Assembly: GCA_033439265.1 (NCBI GenBank)
Contig: JAVTVX010000027.1
Coordinates: forward strand, 8,013,001-8,077,000
Reading direction: 5' to 3'
DNA from: Dillenia suffruticosa
Lineage: Eukaryota; Streptophyta; Magnoliopsida; Dilleniales; Dilleniaceae
Length of the DNA stretch: 64,000 bases
The notes beneath the pieces were generated by a model, which saw nothing but the letters and a program-made list of their open reading frames with translations, was not told the origin of the DNA and did no database searches. Position numbers and translations under genes: made by a program. Of the stretch, positions 1 through 12,176 are shown piece by piece. Each line of letters starts with the position of its first letter. The first letter of the stretch is position 1.

Positions 1-1665
1 TAGGAGGTCAGGCTAGAGTTCATGTAGTTACTACTCAAGAGACTTATGATTCATCTGATGTGATTACAAGTAAGATGAAATTATTTTCTTATGACGTACG
101 TGTTTTAATTAATCCAAATGCCATGCATTCATTTATTTCATTAGCATTTATAATGTATTTGCGGCGTAGGTCTAAATCTCTAGAACAATGATTATGGGTT
201 GCTACACTACTTGGAGATGAAGTTCTTGTTACTAAGATTTATAGAGATTACTTTGTGAGCTTCCAGGGGTATGATTTTAGTATTGATTTGCTACTATTGG
301 GGTTGATAAATTTGGATGTAATTTTGGGTATGGATTGGTTATCAGCTAATTATGCATTGGTTGATTGTTACAGGAAGATTGTTTGCTTTTTGCCAACAGG
401 ACAGCTGCAGATTTTATTTATTGTTGATAGATTTATTAGAGCTGTTGTTGTATCCTTTATTCAAGCGACTAGGATACTATCAAGAGGTTGTCAAGGATAT
501 TTAACTTATATCATACAAGACAAGAAAAAACATGTTCAATTGTCTAATACACCAGTGGCTCGGGATTTTCTGGATGTATTTTCCAAATGATTTGCTAGGG
601 TTGTCACCAATCAGAGATATAGAGTTCACTATTAATGTGATGCCAGATATTATACCCATTTCTAGAGCTTTGTGTAGGATTTACTAGCTGAATTGAAGAG
701 TTGAAACAAAGTTGCAAGAACTTGTGGATAAGGAATTCATTCATCTAAGTGTTTCTCCTTGGGGTGTACTGGTTTTATTCGTAAAAAAGAAAAATAGTTC
801 ATCAAGGTTGTGTATTGACTACCAAAAATTGAATCCAGTTACCATCAAGAATAGATACCCTCTGCTGAGAATTGATTATTTGTTTAATCAATTGAGAGAT
901 GTCATTGTTTTCTCTAAATTGGATCATAGATCGAGAAACCATTAAATTAGGATCAAAGAGGAAAATTACCTAAAATAGCTTTCTATACTTGCTATGGTCA
1001 TTATGAATTTTTTGTGATGCCATTTAGATTAACCAATACCCTATCAGTTTTTATGGACTTGATAAATCGTGTTTTTAGACCATATTTGGATAACTTCATC
1101 ATGAATTCATTGATGATGAATTAGTTTATTCAAAAGATAGAGTTTAGCATGAACAACAACTCCGCATTATCTTATAGACGTTGAGAATTGAGAAATTGTA
1201 TACTAAACTAGATAAATGTGAGTTTTGACTCAGCGAGATAACCTTCTTGGGTCACATTGGGCCATACCTACTATAGTTATGGAGATGCATAGTTTCCTGG
1301 GTTTGGTGGGTTATTGTAGATCTGTTAAGTATTTCTCCTCAATAGCTGCTTTACTTACAAGATTAACTTGTAAGAATATACCTTTCAGGTGGAATGAATA
1401 ATATGAGGTCAGTTTTCATGCTCTAAAGGAAAGGCTTGTATCGGCCCTAATGTTAACATTACTAGTCAGTAGACAAGGATATATGATCTTTAGTGATGCA
1501 TCCAGGACTGGTTTAGGTTGTATACTGATGTAATGGCAAAATGTGATAGCCTATACTTCTAGATAGTTGAACCACATGAACAGAATTATCCTACACATGA
1601 TCTAGAGTTTTTAGGTATTGTCTTTGCTTTAAAGATTTGGAGACACTACTTTTATGGTAAGCACT
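1..1665 (+). pseudogene. Ty3/gypsy pol remnant, piece 1 (protease, reverse transcriptase, start of RNase H)
   Basis: This is the left piece of a decayed gypsy polyprotein and it continues past the window edge. In order it shows a retropepsin-like region (about 20-450, with a D-x-I-L-G-M-D-W-L motif near 310-340), the linker before reverse transcriptase (540-680), reverse transcriptase (about 700-1260, with the R-L-C-I-D-Y-x-K-L-N core near 810-835) and the start of RNase H (about 1480-1665). The protease active-site region reads N-P-N-A where the family has D-S/P-G-S, so it is dead. Many stops and frameshifts break the frame; the F-I-D-D catalytic box near 1105 is in a different frame from the sequence before it. 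The order protease, reverse transcriptase, RNase H, integrase (continued at 6448 and 9912) identifies Ty3/gypsy. The piece ends where the copia element inserted. Confidence 0.9.
1661..1665. repeat. Target site duplication GCACT, left copy
   Basis: GCACT precedes the copia element and the same five bases follow it at 6443-6447. They fall inside the gypsy RNase H coding region. Reading across the two flanks with one copy removed restores the gypsy frame locally. Confidence 0.93.
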
Positions 1666-2043
1666 TGTCAAAGGAATTAGCTGGTCATTCAAAGTTACCA
1701 AATTCTATGGCTACTTTTATGGCAGATTCTATGGCATTTATAGCATATCAAAGAGCTACCAAATTCTATGGCTAATTTTATGACAAATCCTATGTCATCC
1801 TATGATTGATTCTGTGACTGATTTTATATCCTGTACACCTATAACTATTATATTTATGATTGTAAATTCTCTATCTTTTCCTTATTTAGGATATGTTAGC
1901 AGTAAACTTTTCTTTTAAATAAATCTGTATATAGTAGTTTAGCTATATTTTAGAACTAAATTTCAATTTGTATCTATTATTTAATGAGCATTCTTCTGCA
2001 AGAAGAGAACAGTAGTTTTACTCAAAACTCTCTAAAATTATCA
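1666..2043 (+). repeat. 5' LTR of copia element
   Basis: It begins TGTCAAAGGAATTAGC and ends TAAAATTATCA, the same length as the 3' LTR at 6065-6442. It contains near-repeated phrases around TCTATGGC at its start, which are also present in the 3' copy. Confidence 0.93.
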
Positions 2044-2055
2044 TGGTATTAGAGC
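2044..2055 (+). other. Primer binding site (initiator tRNA-Met type)
   Basis: TGGTATTAGAGC directly follows the 5' LTR. It differs by one base from the usual TGGTATCAGAGC site of plant copia elements. Confidence 0.9.
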
Positions 2056-2143
2056 CTCAGTTCTGAATTCTTCTGTCTCTCTTCTTTTCAGTCCTAGTTC
2101 AGTGCCTTATTCTTAGTCATTTTGATCAAGTTATCTCAGCCTC

Positions 2144-3052
2144 ATGTCTTCAGACAAGCCTGATATCTTCTTGATTCATTTCAATGGCAAAAACTACTCA
2201 GCCTGGGCATTTCACTTCAAAATATTTGTAAAGGCAAAGATCTATGGGGTTATATTGATAAGAGCAAACCTGCACCTGACAAAGACAAAGACAAGGATAA
2301 GTACTCTAAGTGGGAAGTTAAGGAAGCTCAAATCATGACATGGATTCTAGGATCTATTGAATCCAACATCATCTTGAATCTTCGACCCTTCAAAACTGCA
2401 GTAGAAATGTGAAATTATCTTTAAAAACTCTACAGTCAGTCTCAGCTTGAACATGAGCTAGCAAGTCTCCAACAGGGCAGTCTCTCAATCTCTACTTTTT
2501 ATTCTAGTTTCGTAAACCTTTGGACTGAATATACTGATATCGTTTATGCTACCTTACTTCCCGAAGGTCTTAATTTTGTTCAATCTGTACATGAAACTAC
2601 TAAAAGGGATCAATTTCTGATGAAATTGAGATCTGAATTTGAAAGCATCAGGTCTAATCTTATGAATCGAGAAACTGTCCCATCCTTGGATGCATGTCTC
2701 TATGATTTATTTCGCGAGGAGCAACGACTTCTTACTCAAGCCAGTATGGAACAACTTGAATCCACTCATGTTCCTATGGCTTATGCAGCTCAAGAGATGT
2801 CAAAAGGTAGGGACATGAGTACTATTTAGTGTTATTGTTGCAAAAAATTTGGCCATTATGCTTCAAGTTGTTCAAAAAAATTCTGCAACTATTGCAAAAG
2901 GGATGGACATATCATCAAGGAATGTCCTATTCGACCTCCCAAGAGATCTGGAACAGCATATACTGTCTCAGTCGGTTCTTCTAGTGCTGGCAATTCTGAG
3001 GATATAGCACATATGACACAAAATTCTCCTACTCTTGTTCAAACTGACACCT
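2144..3052 (+). pseudogene. copia gag remnant with two CCHC zinc knuckles
   Basis: The start codon at 2144 follows the primer binding site by about 90 bases. The N-terminal part contains a gag-like F-N-G-K-N-Y-x-x-W motif near 2183. Frames change near 2280 and again around 2400, where an in-frame stop appears. From about 2830 there are two zinc knuckles of C-x2-C-x4-H-x4-C form (2833-2874 and 2885-2926). Gag proteins coat the element's RNA in virus-like particles. Nothing intact could be made from this copy. Confidence 0.85.
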
Positions 3053-3054
3053 GA

Positions 3055-6003
3055 AATGATTCAGCAAATGATCATTTCTGCATTTTCCGCATTCGGACTC
3101 TCAAGTAAACCCTTTTCTAAACCTTCTCCTTGGTATGTTGATTCCGCAGCTTCCCATCACATGACAAACAATGCTAACTTCCTTACCAATGTACGTAAAT
3201 ATCCTGGAAAATGATTGTAAAGTGGAATTTTCTAAATCTAGTTGTGTTGTGCAGGATCAGCAATCGGGGAAGATGTTCGCAAGGGGGCCTAAAGTAGGAC
3301 GTCTTTTTCCTCTTCAATTTCCTATAACCCCATGTTCCTCTTTACCTGTTATCACTTGTAATTCTGCTTATGTTGATTACCAAGCATGGCATAAACGCCT
3401 TGGACACCCGAACTCTAATGTACTTTATGCTTTGCTCTAGTTTACACGGCAATAAAGGGTCACCATCTCTTAATACTGTTCAATTTGATTGCAATTCTTG
3501 TAGGCTTGGAAAAAGTAAAGTTCTGCCATTTCCCACTCACACATCTAAGGGAATCCAGCTTTTTGATTTGATACATAGTGATGTGTGGGGCATGGCGCCA
3601 GTTACTTCCCATGCTAATTACAAGTAGTTTGTCACTTTTATTGATGACTATAGTCGCTTCACATTTATTTTTTGTATTCTAAAGATGAATTGTTTTCTAT
3701 CTTTAAGCTTTTTCATGCACATATTAAGACCCAATTCTCTGCCAGTATCAAAATTCTTCGTTCTGATAATAAGGGTGAGTACATGTCTCATTTATTCCAA
3801 GCATTTTTACAAACTAATGGTATAATTTCTCAAAAATCTTGTCCTGCAACCCCCCAACAGAGTGGGGTGGCTGAAAGAAAAAGCCGACACCTTCTAGATG
3901 TTGTTCGTACCCTTCTATTAGAGTCATTTGTCCCCTCTCGTTTTTGGTGTGAAGCACTCTCCACTGCTATCTATCTCATCAATAGGTTACCTTCTCCCAC
4001 CTTGAACCATGTTTCTCCTTTTTTTCGGTTATTTGGTCATACCCCAAATTACTCTAATTTTTGTACCTTTGGCTGTGTGTGCTATGTTCATCTTTCTACA
4101 CACGAACGCATAAAACTATCAGCTCAAGCTGTTCGGTGTGCTTTTCTAGCCTATTCGGTGCACCAAAAAGGTTTTCTTTGTTATGATCCCCACCTACGAC
4201 GTATTCGGGTTTCTTGAAATGTGATTTTTTTTTTAAATCAGTATTTTTTTTCCACACACAACGATGACCTTTCTCCTTCATTCTCTATTTTGCCGATGTT
4301 TCCTACCTCCTCTACCAATTCCGTGCCATCTAAGCCTCCTATAGTCTACCAACGACGCAAGATTTCAGCACCTCTCAAGTCCCCTCCAGATTATTCCCTT
4401 AATGCTTATCCTGTTCCGACAACTACACCAGCACCTCTCAGATGAAGTACTCGAGTTTGTAGACCCCCAGCTAGGTATGGTTTCACCTCTCCTTTATCTT
4501 TGACAGCCACAGTTTCTATTCCTATTCCTTCATCCTATAAGAAGGCTATAGAGCATAAATGTTGTCAGAGAGCTATTGAAACAAAACTTCTTGCCCTTGA
4601 AGAAAACCAAACCTGGGATGTTGTTCCATGTCCACCTTCTGTGAAGCCTCTTGGTAGTAAGTTTGTGTTTTCTGTCAAGTCCATTCTGATGGATCCATAG
4701 ACCATTACAAGGCTCGATTGGTGGTTCTTGGCAACAAGCAAGAGTATGGCCTAGACTATGATGAGACCTTCACACCGGTCGCCAAAATGACCACTGTACG
4801 AACAATACTCTCCCTTGCAACATCACAATCTTGGTCTTTTCATCAAATGGATGTAAGGAATGCTTTCTTACATGGAGACCTTAAGGAGGAAGTTTACATG
4901 ACACTTCCCTACGGTATGCCTACTTCTTCCACTAATGATGTTTGCAAACTAAAACGCTCTTTGTATGGTTTGAGGCCGGTACCGCGAGTATGGTTTGAAA
5001 AGTTTCGCTCGACTCTCCTTGGCTTTTCTTTTGCTCAAAGCCAGTATGACTCCTCACTTTTTCTCCAACGGACATCCAAGGGCATAGTTATTTTCCTTGT
5101 TTATGTGGATGACATTGTCATCACTGGTTCTGATATAGAGGCTATTTTTAAACTTCAGAATTTCTTGCACTCTACTTTTCATATGAAAGATCTCTGCTTA
5201 CTCACTTATTTTTTGGGGTTAGAGGTACATCATCAGCCTCAAGGTATCTTCTTTCATCAGCACAAGTATATTATGGATTTGGTTCAGCTAAAAGGACTTA
5301 CCAATACTAATTCTGTTGACACCCCAATGGAAATTAATGTGAAATATCGACATGATGAAGGGGAACTTCTTGAGAACCCTACGTTATACCGAAAGCTGGT
5401 TGGAAGTCTTATCTATCTAACTATCACCCGCCCGGACATCTCTTATGTTGTCATATTGTCAACAAATTCATGCAAACCCCTTGGCATCTCCACCTATCTG
5501 CAGTTCGCCATATCATTAGATATATCTTGGGCACACCTAGCCGTAGCTTATTTTTCCCTACTGGTTCTTCCCTCAATCTCCAAACCTATAGTGATGCAGA
5601 TTGGGCCGGTTGCTCGGACACTAGAAAATCAACTATAGGATGGTGTTTGTTTCTTGGTGATGCTCTTATCTCTTGGAAATGCAAGAAGCAAGACTCGGTC
5701 TCCAAATCATCCACTGAGGCAGAATACCGTGCCATGTGTACTACATGCTCCGAGATCATTTGGTTGCGTGGACTTGTAACAGAGCTTGGTTTCTCCTAAG
5801 ATCAACCTACTCCATTACATGCTGACAACACTAGTGCCATCCAAATTGCTGCCAATCCTGTCTACTATGAACGCACAAAGCACATTGAGGTTGACTGCCA
5901 CTCTATCCGAGAGGCCTATGATTGCCAAGTTATCACTCTCCCATATATCTCCACTACTCTACAAATTGCAGATATTTTCACCAAATCTATGACACGTCAG
6001 TGA
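3055..6003 (+). pseudogene. copia pol remnant: protease, integrase, reverse transcriptase, RNase H
   Basis: Protease: a V-D-S-A-A-S-H-H-M stretch near 3137 stands where the family has D-S-G-A, so the active-site Gly is lost. Integrase: the pre-integrase H-x-R-L-G-H motif near 3390, the core Asp in H-S-D-V-W-G near 3575, and the core with D-x35-E-like spacing in 3720-3900. Reverse transcriptase: about 4500-5300, with F-x-Q-M-D-V near 4840 and the catalytic Y-V-D-D near 5102. RNase H: D-A-D-W-A-G near 5593 and a T-E-A-E-Y-R-A motif near 5717, with the C-terminal end near 5990. At least four frame changes and several stops (for example near 3440, 3627, 4217 and 4700) break it. Confidence 0.9.
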
Positions 6004-6052
6004 CATAACTTTCTTGTTAGCAAATTGATGCTTGTTGACTTACCAGCATCAA

Positions 6053-6064
6053 TTTGAGGGGAGA
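6053..6064 (+). other. Polypurine tract of copia element
   Basis: TTTGAGGGGAGA lies directly before the 3' LTR. This is the usual plus-strand primer for copia elements. Confidence 0.85.
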
Positions 6065-6442
6065 TGTTAAAGGAATTAGCTGGTCATTTAGAGCTACCAA
6101 ATTTCATGGCTACTTTTATGGCAAATTCTATGGCATTTATGGCATGTCAAAGAGCTACCAGATTCTATGGCTAAGTTTATGGCAGATCCTATGTCATCTT
6201 ATGATTGATTCTGTGACTGATTTTATACCCTATACACATGTAACTATTATTTTTATGATTGTAAATTCTTTATCTTTTCCTTATTTAGGATATGTTAGCA
6301 GTAGACTTTTCTTTTAGACAAATATGTATATGGTAGTTTAGTTATGTTTTAAAACTAAATTTCAGCTTGTATCTATTATTTAATGAGCATTCTTCTCCAA
6401 GAAGGGGATAGCAGTTTTACTCAAAACTCCCTAAGATTATCA
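6065..6442 (+). repeat. 3' LTR of copia element
   Basis: It begins TGTTAAAGGAATTAGC and ends TAAGATTATCA. It is followed by GCACT (6443-6447), which matches the bases before the 5' LTR. Confidence 0.93.
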
Positions 6443-6447
6443 GCACT

Positions 6448-6726
6448 ATGAAATATTTACTGATCATCAAAGTCTCAAGTAGCCATTCACTCAAAAAAAG
6501 TTGAATTCAAGACAACCCGGATGGTTTGAGTTATTGAAGGACTACAATGTTACCATTCAATATCAACCCGACAAAACAAATGTTATTGCAGATGCACTCA
6601 GCCACAATTCCATTGTAGCAGCAACAGCTCTATGAGTAAGAGAGCAACAAATGATAGCTAAATTTGAGCAGTGAAGGATTGATGCTGAGGTTACCAATCA
6701 AGGATTTCTTTTGGCTCGGTTTATGT
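6448..6726 (+). pseudogene. Ty3/gypsy pol remnant, piece 2 (RNase H C-terminal half)
   Basis: This directly continues piece 1. The reading F-T-D-H-x-S-L-K (from about 6452), then W-F-E-L-L-K-D-Y (about 6522) and the end of RNase H with N-V-I-A-D-A-L-S (about 6580-6602) are typical gypsy RNase H. One in-frame stop falls at about 6478 and another near 6633. The last five bases (TTATG, 6722-6726) are the target duplication of the following insertion. Confidence 0.9.
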
Positions 6727-9009
6727 GTCACGCCCCGAACCGGGATCGTGAACAACCGTCCATTATCCCTGGATGCCGGCTGTATTTTTACAGAAAATCG
6801 TGTAGAACCTCCCTATAAATCGGAGGTTTCCCATATACAATTTCACCTATATATCACATTCATCTTGTAAAATAAACAAATGGTCATTCCGGCTTCTCCA
6901 AAATCAATAAATACCACAGCCAACATTCAGAACAATGCAAGGCTATAAAGTTTCTAACAGTCCTAGCAACAGACCTCTACTGTCATGCCCAACTAGAGCA
7001 TGAGCAGCCGTCACACCGAGTGGACCTAAATTCTACTCATATATAAAATAAATTCTCAAGTTATTTTTAAATATTCACAAATGCCTCAATGCAATGAAAT
7101 AAATCAATATGAGGGTTTCACGAATAAATGTCCATAATTTATACAGTCATCCCATAAAACTTGATAAATATATTGATCAAACTAAAATCTCCGATACATA
7201 ACGATATCACTAAATCATCGTAGCGGAAGAGATGAAGATATTCATACCCAAGCTCAGTGATATCACACTCACGTCACAATTATACAAACCCAACAATACC
7301 TCCTCGGTCCAACACTAATCCTGTGGGAAAGAAAGCGAGGGGTGAGTATCTATGGGAGGATACTCAGTAAGTGAGGGGATTGATATCAACTATCAATATC
7401 GAGGGTGAACTTGGAGTGTCAAAGCATGAAACACAATATCAAGTGTGGGAAAAATAACGTGATGTTTCAACAAATCATATATCATCAGGCACACATTTGA
7501 AAATAATATATGCATCCAATGTGGAAATCAATTCATAAAGAGCTGGCCAATCAAACAACCCTGACAATGGTCTACCCCGACCAAGGACGGTGCATTAGGG
7601 GTTTTTCCAAATACAAGTATTAAATAATGGCTCTCTACCCTAATGTTGGCCACAGGCTACTCCAACTAACCTGTAAATAATAATAATGTACATATAACTA
7701 GTTGGTCATGTATGGTGCCCCCGCCTGGTGCTAGACAAAGCCATACACAATGTTCTCTCTGATGAGAGTCAACCTGGGACACCCATATATACATGACAAT
7801 CTGGCAGATACCTTCGGCCGAAGCGCCTTTACTAGATGTCCTTTGTAACTACGGATGCTATAGGAAGCATATCACAATATCATATCGGCCGGGCACGTAG
7901 CCCCATGCATCCCATCACCATGTCGGCCAGGCATATAGCCCCATGCATCATATCATAACGTCGGCCGGGCATACAACCCAAATATATAAGTAAATCCATT
8001 TAAAACCATGTGCCAATACAGTGGAAGCATTAAAACATGTCAATATGTCGAAAATGTGGCACAATATTCAGTTATCAAAACTCATGGATGCATATCAATA
8101 AAGTCAGAAATTAAGACACTCCAAAGATCACAAAATATTTCATAAAATATTCGAAAGTTCTAACAATCATACATTTGCATAAACATGTCATTTAAAAAGT
8201 ATTTTTGAAACATGATTTTCAATCAATAGCGAATGTCAAAGTCCCACTCACAGTTCAGGGAGGGTGATCACTCCCTATTTTCAAAACGAATCAGATCTGA
8301 CTGCTCGAGTCTCCAAAAAAGATAAACCTAATCAGATCATCAAAATTTAATATAAATTTCTCAAGCATTTTTAGGGTTTATCCATTTTCATAATACTAAG
8401 ATCGTATTTAGATTGCCTATATGCAAAATAACTTATAATGAAAATGATTTCAACCATCCCTAAATTCTGGTCACCATTTTTAAGCTACCCTTCTTCATAC
8501 ATACCATTTTGCCCATTAACCACTCAAAATAACCTAAGAAAGACATGAAATATACAATATCCTCTAATTTACGGCTCATTTCATTCCAACCCTACAACCC
8601 AAATACTTTCATGCATATTTCAAAGTTTAACTCTAAGGGAAACTATTTGAATTAACTCGACATGATTTTATGGTTCTATAACATGTTTCTTTCGTATCAG
8701 ACCATCTAGTTTCTGTAATATTCTATACTTAACCTTCAAAATCACATATAATCATTTCAGAAATTGTATTCTATTCGCATTATACTTACACACTAAACAT
8801 ATACAGAACCTTTCATCTTAAATTTAATCCTAGATTCATTCAATTTATCAATTAGAGCCGAAATCTCCTCACCTAGGGTTTTCTCGAAACGCAGAGTTTC
8901 GTCCGAATGTCTCATTGGTCACTCCAAAGTCTGTAGTGTTTCCTATCAAAACAAGATTTATTTGTTAGATCTAAACACTTAGATTAGAATCAAAACTCCA
9001 ATTTAGTTA

Positions 9010-9530
9010 CCTGCATGGAGGTTCGTGGGCTGTCACGGGCTCATGGGTCGTCGCGGGCCAGCGGGGCAGTGGGCTTCGGCTAGCGGGCTCACTTGTCTAC
9101 GGGCCAGTGGGCTAGTGGGCCGGCAGGCCTGTGGGCTGACGGGCCTACGGCTGGTGGGCCTGCGGGCTAACGGGCCTGCGGACCGGCGGACCTGTGGCTG
9201 ATGGGCCTATGGGCCGGCAGTGGCTCATGGGCCGCAGTAGCTTGCAGGCTGGTGCTCGTGTGCTGCGCTGGTGCGCGCCCGTGCATTGTGCTGGTGGGCG
9301 ATCGTGCGCTGGCTCGCACGCTCTCGTGCGCGGCCTGGCTCGTGCTCGCTCGCGGACTGGGTCCTGCTCGCTCGCCTGGCTCGAGCTCGCTCGCAGAATA
9401 GGTCCTGCTCGCTCGCGGACTGAGGTGCGCTGTGGCTCGATTGCATGCAAGGGCGCTGGGTTGCGCTCGCGGAGACTCACGAGAGGAAGGAGCAACTGCG
9501 GTCATGCACGGTGGCGTGCGGCGTGATCGA
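9010..9530. repeat. GC-rich short tandem repeats (GGGC-TGxGGGCC and GCTCGC phrases)
   Basis: Runs of GGGCC-TG-CGGGC words (9040-9230) pass into GCTCGCTCGC words (9330-9420). All frames stay open over short distances because of composition, not because of a gene. The same type of core occurs in copy 2 at 30740-31130. Confidence 0.8.
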
Positions 9531-9615
9531 TCATGGCTCGCGACGGAGGAAGGCGAGGCGGAAGGGAGAGAGATCGCGAGAGGGAGAGATTGTGAGAGAG
9601 AAAGCGAGAGGGAAA

Positions 9616-9703
9616 GAAGAAGAAGAAGAAGAAGAATAAGAAGAAGAAGAAGAAGAAGAAGAAGGAGGAGGAGGAGGAGGAGGAGGAGGAGGAGGAGGAG
9701 GAG
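9616..9703 (+). repeat. (GAA)n / (GAG)n microsatellite
   Basis: An AAG/GAA run passes into a GAG run inside the solo LTR. It gives artificial poly-Arg and poly-Leu reading frames on the two strands. Confidence 0.9.
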
Positions 9704-9911
9704 GCGGCGGCGATCCGTTGGCGGCGGAGCTCGCGGCGAATGAGGAGCGGTGCCGCGGTGGGGGAGAGAGATGAAGGGTTGGGGGAGAGAGGGAGAGAGA
9801 GAGAGATTAGGGTTGGACCCTAATCCCCAAATCAATTGGGGACGCAGCGTTTTTCCCCAAAACGCTGCGTCTCCATTTTCTTTTTTTTTTTTTTTTTGGT
9901 GTTACATTATG

Positions 9912-10925
9912 TTTCAACTAGACCTATTTGATCGCATTGGGATAGCTTAGCAAATTGATGAGATGACGGTTAAACTCAAAGAAGACGTTCTTAAATGGGT
10001 GAAGCTTGAATTTAACATATCAAATGAGACGGTCAAATTTTGAGATAGATTAGTAGTTTTAGAGGATCAGGGATTGCGAAGATTGATTTTGGAAGAAGTA
10101 CATGATTATGCATTTTTTGTTTATCCAAGATCTACCAAGATATATGGAGATTTATGTTAATCTTTTTTGTGGCCACATATAGAGAGAGATATTGTAGAGT
10201 TTGTCATCAAACACTTGAATGTCAACAAATGAAGGCTGAACACCTGAATAGAAATGGAAGCATATTAACATGAATTTTGTCTCAGGATTGATCAAAACTC
10301 GAGGGGATATGATACTATATGGGTTATAGTAGATCACCTCACCAAATTAGTTCATTTGTTCTCAGTTGCAGTGACTTATTTTATAGAGAAATTAGCTAAA
10401 CTTTATATAATAATGAAATCATAAGATTTCATGACATACCAGTATCATTGTTTCTAATAGAGATTCAAGGTTTGTTTCTCGATTTTGATGGAGCTTTCAT
10501 ATCAGATTGGGAACTAAACTTAATTTCTTCACAGCATATCATTTTCAGACAGATGGTCAGTCAGAAAGGATTAAACAGACTCTAGAGGATATATCAAGAG
10601 CTTATGTTTTAGAGATTTGTGGTAATTGGGCTGAACATTTGATATTAGTGGAATTTGCTTATAACAACAGCTACTATTCCAGCATCGGTATGGTACCATT
10701 TGAAGCATTATATGAGAGAAAATGTAGGACTCCTCTTTGTTAGAATGAAGTGAGAGAAAAATAACTATTTCAATCCAAAACAGGGCCTACTTATCTACAA
10801 GAAACCACTGAGAAAATCCGAATCATTCAAGAAAAGCTTAAAACATCTCAATCTCAAATGCTATCAATCAGAAAAGTTTTGACGGCCATAGAAATTCTTT
10901 TCCATGATTTGAAGTCTCCTTTCTA
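9912..10925 (+). pseudogene. Ty3/gypsy pol remnant, piece 3 (integrase)
   Basis: This is the right end of the same gypsy element. The region from 10060 to 10220 reads as the H-x-H / C-x-C zinc-binding domain before integrase, with the motif partly lost (L-E-E-V-H near 10093, no clear second Cys). About 10270-10380 carries the start of the integrase core (W-V-I-V-D-H-L-T-K). About 10510-10740 has the core's second half, with Q-T-D-G-Q-S-E-R (about 10549) and W-x-E-H-L (about 10627). Many stops are present. The similarity fades after about 10880, and no chromodomain or 3' LTR is visible. Confidence 0.85.
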
Positions 10926-12110
10926 CTTACAGAATATTCTATCCGTATTTTCATGAGAAATGGATATTTTCCTCATAGGGCCGAATGACAATCACTGAAC
11001 ACCACAAAGGTGCTATGACCGAGCAACTATCTGCCGATCAAAACTTGGTCGATGAGTACCTAGCAAGTATGAGCCGTGTTTACCCGTTTGGAAGATAAAT
11101 CTCATATTGACAACACATTTCAGTCAATGTATCCCTTGGACTAGGGGTCTGGAGGGTTTCAAGTCTCATGATAATAACAGGTCTTCAAACTAAATGGTTG
11201 ATCAATCAATTGGCTACCAACTGAGCAAGCAATAGGGATACCAGGAGTTGTTTTAGGACAATCTTGAGCCCAACATGGTTTTGGACCATTTCGACCATGC
11301 GTCATCAAATAATAATAATAATAAATGATATTTCTTATTAAAAAATTTGAATATAATTATGATAATTCTAATATAATTTTAATATCATATTAAAAAATAC
11401 TCTAATATAGGAAACAATATAATAATATAAAAGTTTAATAGTCTATTATTTTAATAAAATATTATAATATATTAAGTTTATATGGAAAACTTATTATTAC
11501 AAATATAAAATTAAAGAAAAATCAAATATTTTTAAAATCAGATTAGTTATTGATTTAATTTTGATTTATAATATTTTTTAAACATTCTCAAAAGTTATGA
11601 TATTTTTTCAACAGATTTAATGAATCAATCCTACCACTTATCAATTAGTCGAAATATATCAATATAATTCAAGCTTTCAACAAAATGATAAGGGGAAAAT
11701 GATTATTTATGATTGTTAAATCTAAGGTGAATATATAGTGACTGGCTCATAGGAGTATATAAATGATCCTTTATGATATATTTTTTTAATATCCATAAAA
11801 ATTATAGAACAACCACTATATACCATATATATATTCTCTAAAAATGATTAAATTTGGCGGGACAATTAAATTAGCTAAAATAAAATATTAATAATATATT
11901 TGACACTGATAAGAGAACACGATATAAATTACGTTGTATAAGAATATATGCTCAATACAATGAGTACAGGTGACACGTACCTCGAAGGAACGTATATTGA
12001 CGAAATTTGTATTCACTGAAATTAAGATGCAATGAATATAAACCCAAACCCCCACCCTCCCCCCGCGGCCCCAAAAAATAAAAAAAATAAACCAATAATG
12101 TTCGTTGCAT
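10926..12110. other. AT-rich spacer upstream of the UGT gene
   Basis: I see no gene here. The first 350 bases have mixed composition and may be the decayed end of the gypsy element. From 11300 the sequence is strongly AT-rich with TAA/ATA runs. Confidence 0.6.
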
Positions 12111-12130
12111 CCCATTCTTCCTGCTCTCCC

Positions 12131-12139
12131 TATATATAT
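12131..12139 (+). promoter_or_regulatory. TATA box of the UGT gene
   Basis: TATATATAT lies 38 bases before the chosen ATG at 12177. An in-frame ATG at 12105 lies upstream of this box and is therefore unlikely to be the start. The resulting 5' leader would be very short. Confidence 0.55.
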
Positions 12140-12176
12140 TCCAAGTAAATCTACAGGACCCTCAAAGTCCACAGCA

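Larger units (their letters stand above)
1666..6442 (+). mobile_element. Ty1/copia LTR retrotransposon, complete in structure, coding region decayed
   Basis: The element has two 378-bp LTRs that start TG and end CA, a 5-bp target duplication, a primer binding site complementary to initiator tRNA-Met and a polypurine tract. Inside are gag with two zinc knuckles, then protease, integrase, reverse transcriptase and RNase H in the copia order. A hand comparison of the LTRs gives about 37 differences in 378 positions (about 90% identity), mostly transitions, so the insertion is moderately old. Frameshifts and stops occur throughout, so it is not autonomous. It sits in the same orientation as the gypsy element it interrupts. 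Confidence 0.95.
6727..9906. mobile_element. Solo-LTR-like element, copy 1 (3.18 kb, non-coding)
   Basis: The element starts TGTCACGCCCCG and ends GGTGTTACA. It is flanked by a perfect 5-bp duplication TTATG (6722-6726 and 9907-9911). TG...CA ends plus a 5-bp duplication mark an LTR-type integration, and the absence of coding sequence makes this a solo LTR or a non-coding LTR derivative. Read on the minus strand it begins TGTAACACC, a common start of plant gypsy LTRs, so the minus strand is probably the sense strand (inference). A second, diverged copy lies at 28896-31433. Shared blocks include a GGGGTGAGTA / ACTCAGT pair (about 7340-7370) and a GC-rich core (9010-9530). Confidence 0.85.

Noticed and set aside
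9167..9835. Long minus-strand open frame with poly-Leu, and overlapping frames on both strands
   Set aside because: They come from the GAA/GAG microsatellite and GC-rich words in a solo LTR. Several frames are open at once, which is a sign of composition rather than coding.
1..10925. Endogenous virus with an envelope gene
   Set aside because: No envelope-like or movement-protein reading is seen. The domain order is that of an ordinary Ty3/gypsy retrotransposon.
12105..12176. Upstream in-frame ATG as the UGT start
   Set aside because: It lies before the TATA box and would add 24 residues with no family counterpart.
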